DNA from: Yamagishiella unicocca
Lineage: Eukaryota; Chlorophyta; Chlorophyceae; Chlamydomonadales; Volvocaceae
Reading direction: 5' to 3'
Assembly: GCA_003116995.1 (NCBI GenBank)
Contig: BDSL01000008.1
Location: 1,054,001 to 1,118,000, forward strand
Length of the DNA stretch: 64,000 nt
In this document: positions 1 to 11,101 of the stretch, piece by piece
How positions within the stretch are numbered: position 1 is the first letter of the stretch
Layout of the letters: each line of letters starts with the position of its first letter
Position numbers and translations under genes: made by a program
The notes under the pieces: generated by a model
What the model was told of the DNA's origin: nothing
Databases searched by the model: none
The model's input: the letters and a program-made list of their open reading frames with translations, nothing else

Positions 1-404
1 CCAGCACCCGCGCCCCGACTTTCCAGTAGCTCAGCTCGAGGACCTCGATGCGAACTCGACTCGTGATGCCTGCCGCAAGTAGGGTGAGCCCTAAGACAAG
101 AATCCGAATGTCGACTCCTATGCTATCCTGCCGTGTTCCCAGAGTGTCGCTCTGATCCACATGCCGCTCTGCCTGGCCTGCGCTGTGTCGTGTTGTCGTA
201 CCAACAACACGGCGCCGCTCTGTGCCACCCTGCTTACCTTCCGGTCCCTCCGGCCAGTTAAACTAGAAAGTACGTAGCTTTACTACGACATACATATACA
301 AAACCCGTTAGGGGACTGTGTAGCGTTCCGCATCTCCAGCAAAACGCCACAGGCGTTGACGCCCACCTGGGCGCCGCTGCTCCAACCAATCATGTGTTCT
401 GCAG

Positions 405-906
405 TTGAAGAAGAAGGACGGGGAGGAGTCAGTCGCCAAGCAAGCACAGAGCGATACGGCGGCCAAGTTCCTGTCCAAGTTCTACGAGGTACGCTGCTCA
501 TTGCTGTGAGCTTTGCCGGCTCTGTGAGCTTCCTTTAGATAGGGCGCTGCTCAAGACGTGAGCCCTCAAGACGAGAGCCCTAGGGGCGCCTCATCGCTCC
601 GGGTCTCGCCCCACACCCCTGCTCATCGCCCCGGGTCTCGCCACACATCGCTCGGGGTCTCTCACCCTTCCGCATGCGTGCTCCCTGCTGCCGCAGGTGC
701 GCACCACGACGCTCACCACGCGCAAGGGCAACAACCGGAAGGCCGAGGCGCACCAGAAGGAGGTGGAGGTGCCAGCCAGCGGCACGCCGTGGGAGAAGGT
801 CAACGCGCTGGTCAACCTCAACTCGGGCATCCACCACAAGGACGTGACGCGCTACAAGGCGGTCCTCATCACCTGCAAGGCCAAGAACGTGGCCATTCGC
901 GCGTGA
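405..906 (+). CDS. Clathrin light chain, C-terminal part (5' exons not found)
   Basis: Two exons, 405-488 and 697-906 (stop TGA), are joined in phase 0 by a GT-AG intron (489-696). They encode the last 97 residues. The order of features is that of the clathrin light chain C-terminus: a lysine-rich helix ending KFLSKFYE, a KGNNRKAE segment like the KANNRAAE of animal light chains, then GTPWEKVNALVNLNSG and KDVTRYKAVLITCKAKN, which parallel the family's EWERV...CDFN and KDVSRMRSVLISLK. The protein would bind the clathrin heavy chain hub on coated pits and vesicles in the cytosol. An AG acceptor precedes 405, so earlier exons exist, but I could not identify any in bases 1-404 and they probably lie at or beyond the window edge. 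Identification rests on remembered family motifs. The exon structure is seen directly. Confidence 0.75.
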
Positions 907-1329
907 GAGCTGATGGCACGCGTAACCCAGTAACTCAATGCGTTGCCGCTGTGTCCCCGAGCTCGGGGGCCCGGGCCGTGTTGTAGGCGAGCGTCTGTCA
1001 GGGCGGCCGCTGGCGGCTAGGAGATGACTACCTTCCTGGCTCCAATCCGCGGAGTATTGTGAAGGTGGAGCAGGGAGTAGGCACCTTTAGGTTGAGGCAA
1101 ATAGGTGTCCGGTGTACCGATGCTATTTGGACGGAGGGCCGCTCCTCAGTCCATGACGCGGGCGAGCGGTGGCGAGTAGTAATGGCCGGCAGGGGCTGAG
1201 ACTGCTATGCCGCTGTGCGGGACGTGTTGTTTCGCCGATCGCGCAGGACCACTCATGGAATGCAAGCGTGGTGGCTGGAGTAGCGTGGGGCCGCATGCCC
1301 AGTGATTTATGGACGTGTATGGCAGGCGG

Positions 1330-1334
1330 TGTAA
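1330..1334 (+). promoter_or_regulatory. Probable polyadenylation signal TGTAA
   Basis: TGTAA lies 424 bases past the clathrin light chain stop. This pentamer is the usual poly(A) signal in volvocalean algae. A match by chance is possible. Confidence 0.35.
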
Positions 1335-1540
1335 TGCAGGGCTGGGGGCCTCATCAGGAGCTGCTGTGCGCGATGCGGCAAGGGGTATTGGCATGCATCA
1401 ACAATGCTCCATGTGTATCTGCGCTGCTGGCTTTTACCTGGCGTTACCGTCTCGACCTGCAGCACCCCGCGTCGACCTCCCCGGCACCGCTGTCGTCTGC
1501 CAGCACCCCACGAAGCCACCGGGCCGGACTCGGATAACCA

Positions 1541-1830
1541 TTCGATAAGCTTCTCTGGCTGCAGCAAAAGAGCACGGGCCGATACATCAGCTATCTGAAC
1601 CAAGGAGTCGTGGAAAAACTTCCCAAGGAAACCCTGGCAGGCGATACCAACGACACGTCTTTAACTGAAAAATGGTGTAGCGCCTCAGCCTCCCTCGACC
1701 CCAGGGCCAGCAACTCATACCTTGCAGACCCCCAAACTCAACACTGGACTAAGCTCCAGGTCCTCAAAGCCCGCTATGGAATGCTCTACAATGCAAAACT
1801 AAAAATGCTGTACGGACGATCGAGGCGGGG
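1541..1830 (+). mobile_element. Non-LTR retrotransposon remnant, plus orientation
   Basis: An open frame reads through LQQKSTGRYISYLNQG, then TQHWTKLQVLKARYGMLYNA and KLKMLYG. The last part resembles the stretch just upstream of the zinc knuckle in the C-terminal region of non-LTR retrotransposon polyproteins. No start codon, promoter or neighbouring exon is evident. It ends near the 3' limit of the oppositely oriented remnant at 1854-2321. The two pieces would be adjacent in one intact protein but here lie tail to tail, so this is broken, rearranged element sequence. The family assignment is by pattern only. Confidence 0.45.
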
Positions 1831-1853
1831 TAGAACCATCGGGCATCAGTGTA

Positions 1854-2321
1854 TCACACCTCCCAGCCTGCCTTGTGTAGTTCGGCTGCTAGTTTTTCAT
1901 GTTGCGCGGTCTTCTGAGCTACTTTCTCAGCGTGTTGTAGGTCTCCTGTGTACCCGGTCATAATGTTTGCTCTTATCACCAGGTCCCTGATACCGTTTCC
2001 GCCGGGTCACTCGGGAGGGGAGGTTCGGTACAACCAGCATGTCCGGTCGCATCCGCTGGGTGTCCTCTGCACCTAGGTGCGGGAGCATCCAGGCCGGGAC
2101 TCGATTGTTATGCAGTAGTGGGGAAGGTCAGCAGCTTTGTCAGCGTCCATGGTCATCAGGCCGCCCCCAAACTTGCCTTTGTGCACGCAGTCCGTGATGA
2201 TTTGCGTCGCTTTGTTATGTCGGTTGATGTACATCCCTTTCATCATAGGATGCGTACATCCGCCAAGGATGTGCGCTCCGGAGTGCATCACAGGCCCGTT
2301 TGGGTTGCAGTTGCGACACAA
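1854..2321 (-). mobile_element. C-terminal remnant of a non-LTR retrotransposon polyprotein, frameshifted
   Basis: Read on the minus strand, the frame starts with a zinc-knuckle-like CRNCNP...SGAHILGGC and continues HPMMKGMYINRHNKA. It then shifts frame to RMRPDMLVVPNLPS and again to HAEKVAQKTAQHEKLAAELH followed by KAGWEV and a stop near 1854. A C/H knuckle, an RHN motif, an RPD motif and a final EK.aqH..L...l..aGW segment are typical of the C-terminus of non-LTR elements that carry a restriction-like endonuclease. At least two frameshifts make it a dead copy. It is unrelated to the LINE cluster at 25-44 kb. Confidence 0.55.
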
Positions 2322-2389
2322 TGGGTCTGTAACCGTTACAACAACGGTTATGATACGAGAGTTGGTAAGGACCGTTTTTTATTTGTATT

Positions 2390-2830
2390 TTGCCAACAGC
2401 GGCAGTCTGCCCAGCAGAGGAAACCAGCTCGGACGCGGAGGATGGTGACAGCCCTCCGGCGCAGGCGGTGATTGTGGGGAATGCGCCGGGCTGGCTGCCA
2501 CCAGGGGGAGGAGTGGACGGAGCGGCTGAGCAGGGGCAGCAAGTCGGAGCAGGGGACGGAGCGGCCGAAGTGGTACAGCTGGGGGAACATGGAACCGGAG
2601 GAGCAGTGCAGCCGGACACCGGCGGTGACGGAGCAGGCGGTGTGGCGCCGACGGGCCAGCCGTCCGCACTGCGGCACTCGACTCGTGTCAGCCTCCAGCC
2701 AGTCCGCCTGATCTGCAGCGCCGTTACCTACGGAGTCGCCAGCCTGGTCAACGTCGTCGCCGTCATCCTTGCCACTGCCCCACTGACTGCCGCTGACCCC
2801 TCGTTCGGGGCCGATTACCGACTCTGGTAA
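2390..2830 (+). other. Open acidic, Gly/Ala-rich frame of unknown status
   Basis: A 146-codon open frame contains an acidic start (EETSSDAEDGDSPP), a Gly/Ala/Gln-rich middle and HSTRVSLQPVRL near its end. The last motif faintly recalls the linker before the reverse transcriptase in LTR-element polyproteins. No splice partners, start context or other domains were found. It may be mobile-element debris or chance open frame in GC-rich DNA. Confidence 0.2.
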
Positions 2831-3045
2831 CCGGGCAAAGGGGTCGGTTGGTGGGAGGGGTCTGTAACCGGGTGGCATGCCTAACTGGGTCGGTTACCGG
2901 GCCGATTACCGGCCCCGGTAACCGAGTAAGGGGGTCGGTTACTGGGATGGGTCGGTTACCGGGCGGCTGGCCAACCGGGGGCCGGTTAGAGGGGCGATTA
3001 CCGGCCCCGTTAACCAGGAAAAGAGGGCAAACCGGCCCGCAACCG
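2805..3045 (+). repeat. Cluster of degenerate GGTTACCGG / CCGGTAACC motifs
   Basis: About 240 bases are packed with variants of GGTCGGTTACCGG, GATTACCGGCCCCG and GGTAACCGGG, spaced irregularly at roughly 20-45 bases and occurring in both orientations. GGTTACC is close to self-complementary, so many short hairpins are possible. No coding signal overlaps it convincingly. Confidence 0.5.
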
Positions 3046-4691
3046 GGGCAAGTACTCCCATAGAGTTGAGGAGACGCATATGGTGGCAAAGGCCTTTTTA
3101 GGGGTTGCAAGTCCACCTTCAATTCAGGCTGTTACATCACCAACGGTCGAGTTGCACGCTCGTTGCGATGTTCCCGCTGGCATGCTGCTTTGAATCATGG
3201 GAGCAAGACACCACCGCGAACCAGGCAAACGGCACCCAAGAGATACAACAGACTAGATCCCCCCCTGTTACCCGACCGTACACGTCGCAAATACAGTGCC
3301 TGCCTAGAAAGAAACATTTGGCAAGGATAACGTGTGCCCCTGGCTGTGTTGGATGCGCTGAACGAAGCGGGCACCGTGTTCCCAGCGGTGTCCGCTGGGG
3401 CGCTAGCCTTCCGGAAAAGTGGATTTTTAGTTTTGCATATTGAAGCACCAGCTGGTTTCAGTAGAAGGTGTTTCGGTGCAGGATTATGAGAGGCGTGAGC
3501 TAAATGCTGCAAGCCACGGAAATCTGTCCAGACTTCATGGGAGGGCCACCACTCCTGGATGCACCTCCGACGGTTACATGAGGATGTGCGCTCAACCGAA
3601 ACTCTGCACACTTCACCCCTGGCTTTTCCGGGAATGGGCCCTGGGAACGGCAGCACTCTTCCGGAGCGAAACGACGACGCAAGATTGTTCTGGATCTTGG
3701 GACAGAGTGTTGTCCGAGGGAAGGAGGGGGAAGACAGCCGGCGGGACCGATGTACGACGAGCAATTGCCTATGTACGGCGACGGTACATTGGTGCGTGTG
3801 CACGCATAGACTCGCTCGCAGGTTCACGCGGGCGGCTGGTGGGGAAGGCAGCGGTGGGCTGAGGAGCTGGGCCTCAGCCTGCTGTGTGGACGTGTTGGAA
3901 TGCGCACTACTCCACAGCAGCAGCACCATGGCCACACACCAACTGGAGCCGGGACTGGGCCGGCCCGGGCATGGACCGCTGTTCCTCGCGACGGAGCCGC
4001 ACACGCGCAGTCATGACCGCTGACCAGCCGTTTGTATGAAGGTGTGTCAGCCAGGCGGTTACCCCCCCTGGACGGCTGCGGTTCCAGGCAGCATGGCAGG
4101 CTGTGGGCTGTGTGCAGGTTCGACGTGGTGGGCCCGCCGCTGGTGTAAGGCCCAGATAGGGCCCACGGTGGCGGGAGTATTGCCATCGATTGACAGCAGC
4201 GGAGGTTGCAGCGAATTGCAGGGACGGGATGAATGGCGCCTTGCGGGAGAGGCGCCCCCAGGCGGCTGGTTGGTGCTGCTGGTCGTCGTGGCCCTTTGCA
4301 GGTCTTGTGGGTCTATCGATACCACGACTGCCCGACGGGGCCCTATCCCCGTAGGCGTTACCACTAGACCACTGCGCGCAGGTATCTCTGCCTTTGTGCC
4401 TGTACTGTTGGCCCGTCAGGCCAGCTCACGCCTTGGGACCCTTGAAGCGCAGGTGCTGGGGGGGCTCAGGCGCGGGGATGATGCGGTTGTCCCGCCGCAG
4501 CTGATCCAGATCGTCCTGAGCGGTTTCGGAGCAGCAGGCGGACGCTAAGAGGAGGGTTTCGGAAGGACAGTCAGGCGGGCGAGCGGGTGGAGCATCTGTG
4601 CCGCAGCGGCATGCCATGGCCCTGGCGCCGAGAGAAGGGGCTGGGGACACCCCACGTATGGCAGTGGTCGCACGCGCGGTCGATGATTAAA
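3046..4691. other. Stretch without a recognised gene
   Basis: Several open frames occur on both strands, the longest a 269-codon minus frame at 3195-4004. None shows a recognisable domain, a splice-linked neighbour or conserved motifs. Part of it should hold the 3' UTR of COQ4. The nearest minus-strand TGTAA is at 3574-3578, about 1.1 kb past the COQ4 stop. Confidence 0.4.
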
Positions 4692-6442
4692 CTACCGGTA
4701 CTGCGGCACCCAGCCCTGAGCCTCCAGCCTGCCCACCTCGAAGTGCCTCTCGTAGTATATGCACATCAGGTCGGAGCAGCGGCTGCCCGCCCGCAGCGCC
4801 CAGGGCAGGTAGTGGCGCTGTAGCAGGTCGCGGTCCGCTGGGGACAGCCGGTACTGCGCGCCCAGGACCGCCAGGCCAGTCATGGGCAGCCCCGTCTGCG
4901 GGTTATCGGACCCGACGAGAATGGCGTGTTTGGTAAGACACCCGGTTCACCAGCGCACCCCTCATACAACATACTCATAGAAACCGGGCGCTATCGCCTT
5001 GAACCCTCACACAATGGAGAACCGTTGTTCGCAACCAGCGCAGATCCCACAGGCAAAAGGGAAGGGCCTGTCCACCGCTGAGCCCGCACCACCCGCCACC
5101 CGGCAACCCCATCCCAGCAGCAGCGGCAGCCCGTCACCGCCCCCAGACTCGCCTGCACGAATTCCAGCCCCTTGAGCGCCAGCTCGCCAAACACATTGGT
5201 ATGGCAGTCGAACAGCACGTGCCAAAAGTCGTGCACCTCCCGCGCCCGGGTGATGACATAAGCCAGCTCCTCATCGTCCACGAAGCTGCGAGTCCATCCG
5301 GCGGTGTCGCGGCGGTCCAATAAAAGGCTTTTTGAACATCAGGAAAGTCGAGTCGCAGCAGCAACAACAGCAGCGTAGATCGTAGATCTAGCGATCAACG
5401 GGGCTGTTGGGTTCTGGGCGATCGCTGGCTAAAGTGCGGCACGAGTCATCGAACAAAATGGCCGCTCGCCCGGGCCTTGTGCTGCCGAGTCGAGTAGGGC
5501 TATAGAGGATACGATGTCGCCCCAGCACCTCAACCTCAACCACCCAGCTTTGAACCCAGCCACATTTTCAACACAATCCCGAAGAAAGCAGGTCCCCTTG
5601 CGACCGCCCAGTGCGACCGCCCAGTCCACACCTCTCTCCCCTAGCTCCGCTGGGGTCTTGCGTCCAGCGGCTTGACTGAACCCCGCGCAAACCCAGCTTC
5701 CGCCAAATTACCCACCGGACAGGAGGACGCTCGTCGGCTTGGAAGCGTCGGTCGCCCATGAACTTGGCATAGGCGGCGCCGAAGCTGCCGGGGGGCATGC
5801 TGCGGCACAGCTCAATGGTGGCGTCCTGTTGGAGCATGGCATGACGGAGAAGGGCGCGTTCGTGTTGGATACTGACAAGACATGGGGGACGACGCGATGT
5901 GCGGAACGACACGAAACCCTAATAAGGGCGCCATCGCGTTGGCAGCAACCCTGATGGGCTTCTACACATGAATCAGCATATTAGCAACGGGGCAGGGGCC
6001 CAGATTGCTGTTGGCGCTGTGGAGGCTACTCACTGTCACTCGGGGTCGCTCGGCGAGGATCTGTCGACCGACCGGGTCTCCCCGCATGCGGGACCGCATA
6101 GCGGGGAGAATAAATCCGCCCGTGGTCTCACCCACGGCTGCAACCAGGTCCGCTCGTGCGGGCCTGCGACAGGCAGATTGGTACAGCGGACAGGAGGGGC
6201 GCATTGGCGAAGGCGCCAAACACGGCAGGGTTCGAGCCCCGCTACGCCACGATGAACGCACCGCATCAAGGCACCAACGGCGGACAGCAGAGCCACCGCG
6301 CCTTTTTGTAACGAGTTCAGCGGTACGTGCGTAGGATATAAGGGTGGGTACCTGCACGAGTGCACAAGATGATGCAGGTTAGACAGGCTCGCGGACAACG
6401 CCGCTCACCAGTCGCGACTAAAACTGACCTCCCAGACGCCAT
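4692..6442 (-). CDS. COQ4: Ubiquinone biosynthesis protein COQ4
   Basis: COQ4 organises the coenzyme Q biosynthetic complex on the matrix side of the inner mitochondrial membrane and has been linked to ring C1 decarboxylation. Six minus-strand exons give 226 aa: 6442-6429, 6351-6262, 6163-6034, 5825-5716, 5285-5153 and 4895-4692. Family blocks appear in order: [63 protein letters not shown], the metal-binding [17 protein letters not shown] (His133, Asp134, His137, Glu149; HDxxHx11E), [14 protein letters not shown] and YYERHFE. Length matches the family. The last intron appears to start with GC (CAG|GCGAGT), because that join restores the conserved VQTGLPM. The 14-nt first exon is the least certain part. 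It leaves no obvious mitochondrial presequence, so a further upstream exon is possible. Confidence 0.88.
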
Positions 6443-6999
6443 GTCTCGTCGCGTACGCGCAGGTGCGACGGGAAGGGCCGGTAGGACCTCCGATGTCCGA
6501 TGGGTTACCACAGCAATGGGTCACAGTGTCGTGAAGAAGTTTATGTTATAGCTTCAAGGTTCTAGACACAACCTATATCGTTGTACTACTGTATACTGTA
6601 TGCCGTCTCATGCCCCATACAACTTAAAAGTTAACATCTGAGGGCGACCGTAGAACTGCTGACCGCGGGGGCGAGGTGCCGAGGTCAAAAGCAGAAGATG
6701 CAACGCCGCAAGCGCCCCCGCTTATTGAACGAAGGTACATGTGGATTGGTTATGCCCAACACAGTTGGCGCGGACTGCTCAGGTCAGGCTTTAAGGGAGA
6801 TTCAGCGAGCAAGCGAACCTGCGCAGGCTAGCTTAGGTGACTTATAAAGGTTTTACAAATGGTTATCTCATGCCGATTGCTCTAGTTAGCAATCAATTCG
6901 ACCCAGCGACTGCCACTTTTTCCATGCCTGCCTTTGACTGGTTTGGCCCCGAATCGTGCCCTAGCAGGTGCCACCAATCTTGAGCCTATAGCTGAGCGA
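6443..6999. promoter_or_regulatory. Intergenic region between divergent COQ4 and the ZC3H3-like gene
   Basis: About 557 bases separate the proposed starts of the two divergent genes, so both promoters should lie here unless upstream exons were missed. It includes a relatively AT-rich patch around 6540-6640. I could not assign a TATA box or a transcription start. Confidence 0.4.
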
Positions 7000-9900
7000 A
7001 TGCAAGCGATTTCAAGCGCTGCGGCGCACAGCGCGCAGGCGGGCACCGTATGGGCCCAGCCAAGCATCTTGAAGGTTCCACGAGCGCCCCCTACGCTACG
7101 CGCTTTGACAAACGCTAGAGCAGCAGCCGATGCCCCTCCGCCAGCGGCGATCCTGCCAACGGGGATTCTACCAACGGGAACGCCACCGCGGTCCGCCTAT
7201 GGAGTTCCGCAGCTGAATCTGTCTCTCAAGCAGCGTCACGTATGGGTGCGGGGAGAACCGCCGGTGGCGGCAGGAGCCGCGGGGGCTATGGTCGCGACAT
7301 CGACTGTTAAGGCCGCGGGTGAGTGCGGCCTGCCAGCGTCAGCAGCAGCGTATGGCACTGCTCCTGCCACTGCAGTGCACCCTGCGCCCTCGTGCGCTGC
7401 AGAAGTACTGGCGGCGCAGAGGCGCCTGCAGCGGCAGGGCCGGCTGCAGCCAGGTCCCACACCCAGCGCCCAGCTACGGCAGTGGCCCAGCACAGCCGCA
7501 GCACCAGTGCCTTCGACAATAGCAGCCCAAGCGCAGCAGCCGCCCGCACGCCGAGTCTGGATCCGGCCTCCTGCTGCTGCACCTGTTGCTGCGGCTACCA
7601 CTGCCATCACGGCTGCTGCACCACGGCCCGGTGCTACTTCCGCCACTGCGGGCAGGCTGCTGGGCACGAAGAGACCCGCAGGCAGCGCGCCCGGTCGAGG
7701 ATCCGAAACCAGCGCTGACGCGCTTCCGCCGTCCATAACCACTCAAGGCCAGTCGCACGGTGGGCAGTCGAGCGGCACCTCAGCTGGTCCAACGGAGGAG
7801 GGTGCCGACCGCGGGCCGGGGCGGGCCCACGCCACGGCGACGTCGGCAGCCACAGCGGCATTGCCAACGCTTGCGCGGACAGACGTGAAGGTGGGGGAGG
7901 GGGCGAGGAAGGACGCGGGCAGTGAGACGGGACAGCGCGGAGCGCCAGCGGGGGGAACAGCGGCCAGCACAGCGGCAGCGACCGTCCCGGCAGCGGCCCC
8001 TCAGGCGGTGAAGAGCGTCGGCGGGGTTGCGCACAGCGCAGGGCCCGTGGCGGCCGCCGCAAAAGCGGACGAAGCTGTCAAAGCTGCGGTCCAGGGAGCC
8101 CCCCTTGCAGCGACGACGTCGACGAGTCGAGTTGCGCCGACGGTGGCGCCTGGCTCGGCGGCTGCAACGAACCACCATGGCCCACCGGCGGTGGCGCTCA
8201 GGCGCGTCACTGCTGCGTTAGCGATGGGGAGGCCGAGGTCGTTTTCGGTTGCGACCAATACATCAAGTCCGAGGGCCGGTGGACAGTACCTGCGGCCCGG
8301 CAAGCACAAGATGGTGTGGAAGGCGACGGCGGCCGCCCTCCGGACAGCCCAGGGCCCCGGCACCACGCCCGCGGCGGTGGTGGTGCCTGCGCCGGCGGTG
8401 ACGACGGTGGCAGCGGCGGAAAGGGGTGCCAGTGGAGCAGCAGCTGGGCCAGCCCGACGCACGCCAGCTGCGCTGGCAGTGGCTGCGGGCCGCAGTGGCG
8501 TAGTCGCGCCCGCGTCTGCCGCAGCCCTTGCATCGCAGCGCTTGTTGCGGCTCATGCGTCGGTCGCCCAAGGCGGCAGCGGCAAGGGCGGCAGGCTCAGG
8601 TGCCGCAGCCCGCGCCGCGGCGGCGCCTGGGCGGGTGCAAATGACCTGGCGGCGACCAGGTGGGGCCGTTGCGACGGCGGCCCGTGTCGGTGGTGCTGGT
8701 GGCGCGACTAACGGCGGGCCGCCGACAATGGCGGCTGCGGGCGCAGCATCAGCAGCGTCATCTAACACAGCCGCAGCCATGGCTGCTGTGCGGCAGCAGG
8801 CGCTGCTGCGGATCGGCCGCGCCAGCCTCCGTCCGGGCACAGCGCCGGCGGGGGCCCAGGCGCAGTTCGCGGCCTTGGCGCTGAGGCGCGCTCGTGGTAT
8901 TGCTGCTGGGGCCACGACCTGGAGGCTGGTGCCCGCAAGGACCACTGGGCGGCTGCAGGCGCCCATAAGGCACCCGGTGGCTGGACCGTCCGCGGGAGGG
9001 AATGGGGGCCGCCAGGCTCGGGGCCCGGCGGCTGCCGCCGCCGCAAGGCACGCCGGAAGGTCGCTAAAGCTGGTAACGGTTAACGGTCAACAGTACTACG
9101 CCGGCGGCGGCGGCGCCGGGGAGGGAGTCCGCCAGCTGCACTCGCTCAGCAGCGTCGCGGGCAAGGCGGCGGCGGCAGCGCTGGCCGCTGGCAGGCGGGG
9201 CCCGCCGGCGGCCCGGTTGGCGACGTTGGTGACCCGGCGGACATCTGTCGCTTCGAGGGCAGTACGGATGGCGGTTTGGCGTCGCCGCGGGCTGGATCTC
9301 GAAAGCCCGTCGAGCGCCGCCGCCGCTGCAGGCGCAAGGAGGCTGGGCCTGGTGTCCGCGCAAGCAGCTGCGGCAGCGAGACTTGGCCGCGGCGGCGGCA
9401 TCACCAGCGCTGGCGGGCGGGCGGCAGTGGCTCAGCGCATCCTGAATAAGGCCCGCATGCGGCGTGCGGCGGCTCAGGCGACCAAGGCGCGAGGCTACTG
9501 CCCCGACTACTGCAGGCACGGCCGGAAGAACCCAGAACCCTACCCAGCGCCGCCTTCTCCATCCGCCTGGCCTTGCGACCCCACCCTTGCTCCTTGTCGA
9601 GCTCGCCAGCCGCACAGCGCCACACGGCCCCACATTCCGATGCTAACCTACCACCACCTTGCACTCCTGCGTTCCCCCTGCCCCCCCCCCTCCCCCGTGT
9701 GTTCCCTCCAACGCCGCCCACCCTGCCCAACCGCAGGACGGGCGTCTGCTCTCTCGCCCGCGACAAGTCCGGTGGCGGCTGCCCGCACACCCACGACCCG
9801 GCCAAGGTCGCGGTCTGTGCCCGCTGGCTTGCTGGCGCCTGCACGCACACGGCCTGCCCTCTGCAGCACCGCCGCCTGCCCGACCTGATGCCGCTGTGCA

Positions 9901-11101
9901 CCTACTTCTTGCAGGTGGGAGGGGGGGACGGAGGGTGCATCGCGAGCCGTTAGTACGTGTTACTGTACCGTACGTGATGTACGAGAGCATGTGTTGAGTA
10001 CCGCTGAGCCGCAAAAGTCTGCCCCGAAGGGGAGAGAGCCCAGGCTCCTGCGGGCGGCGGCGGTGTGGGTGGAGGGTAAGGGTGAGGACGAGTTGTTTTG
10101 GTGAGGATTGGCAGCGGAGTGCCTAGTAACCCCCCGCTCCGGAACCAGCAACGGCTTCCCCAACGACTGGCCTCCATCCTTCCCGCACGGTATGCACCGC
10201 CGCTCCTCGCCAGATGGCTTTACGAGGTGGTGCGAAGGTGATGGCGGGATATTGCAGCGACTCCGGACTTGCCACACGGCCGGCAGGCCGCCTTCTCCCG
10301 CTGTCCCATCCCTCCAGCCTCCCCGGCCTCCCCCGTCCCTTCCGCCCCTCGCGCCAGGCCAGCGAAAGCCCCCCTCATGCTCCCCCCTTCCGCCGCTGGT
10401 CCTCCGGCGTGCACCCGCACCCCCGCACCCCGGCCCCCCTCCCCGGCCCCGCCCGCTCCCCTCTCCGCCAGGGCAAATGCAACTCCTCCAGCTGCTCCTA
10501 CCTTCACAAGGCCCACCCCGCCAACACGCCGGCCTGCCGCGCCTTCCTGCACAGCCACTGCCCGCGGGGGGCCTCCTGCCCTGCCCTGCACCTGACCGCC
10601 AAGATGGCTCGCGACAGGGCGCGTCTGCTGGGAGCTGGCGTCACGAGGACATGCCCAAGAGCAATCCGAGGGAGTGGTGCTGCGGGAGGCTCTGACACTG
10701 GCGGGCCGGAGCTGCGGCGGGGGGGAGAAGACGCGGCAGTCCTCCCCACCAAGCGCCGGTTGAGCAACACCGGTGGTGCGGCCGGGGTTGCTGCCGCGGG
10801 CGATGGTGCTGGTCTTGCTGGCGCCGGCCTGTTCGCGCCTAAGCGCCGCCGTGGCGGCTTCCGATACTTCGACAGCGTACCGGGTGAGCCCGAGGAGGTG
10901 CCCTCCGGGGCGGCTTCGGGCGCTGGCGCGGCGACGGGGCCCGGCAAGTCCCCGGCCGTCTCCGGCATCTCAGCGCGACCAGTCGCGGACGAGGATGGCG
11001 ACACTGCCTGCGGCAGCGGGACAGGTGCGACAGGTAAGGGCGGCGGCGGCGGCGCGGGAGCCCCGACGGTGCTTCTTGGGGGCATGAAGCTGTACCTATA
11101 G
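7000..11101 (+). CDS. ZC3H3-like CCCH zinc-finger protein
   Basis: Three exons, 7000-9524, 9737-9914 and 10472-11101, encode about 1110 aa. The first ~840 residues are Ala/Pro/Gly-rich low complexity with short conserved-looking islands (YLRPGKHKMVWK; SLKLVTVNGQQYY). A run of CCCH fingers follows: YCPDYCRHGR|TGVC...CPHTH, VCARWLAGACTHTACPLQH, LCTYFLQ|GKCNSSSCSYLH (split by intron 2) and ACRAFLHSHCPRGASCPALH. Spacing is C-x7-C-x4/5-C-x3-H. The phrase HDPAKVAVC between fingers and the overall order match ZC3H3, a nuclear protein tied to mRNA 3'-end processing and export, and related plant CCCH proteins. The tail is basic and Gly/Ala-rich (APKRRRGGFRYFDS). The first in-frame ATG is 7000, so the start is uncertain. 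Intron 1 lacks a canonical donor: the exon edge reads GGCCG|GAAGAA where GGCCG|GTAAGAA would be expected. Confidence 0.75.

Noticed and set aside
6168..6250. tRNA-like T-arm (GGGTTCGAGCCCC) near 6229
   Set aside because: No matching acceptor stem, D-arm or anticodon arm can be folded around it, and it lies antisense in a COQ4 intron.
8001..8966. 321-codon minus-strand Ala-rich frame
   Set aside because: It is the antisense shadow of the Ala-rich exon 1 of the ZC3H3-like gene, with no motifs or splice context.
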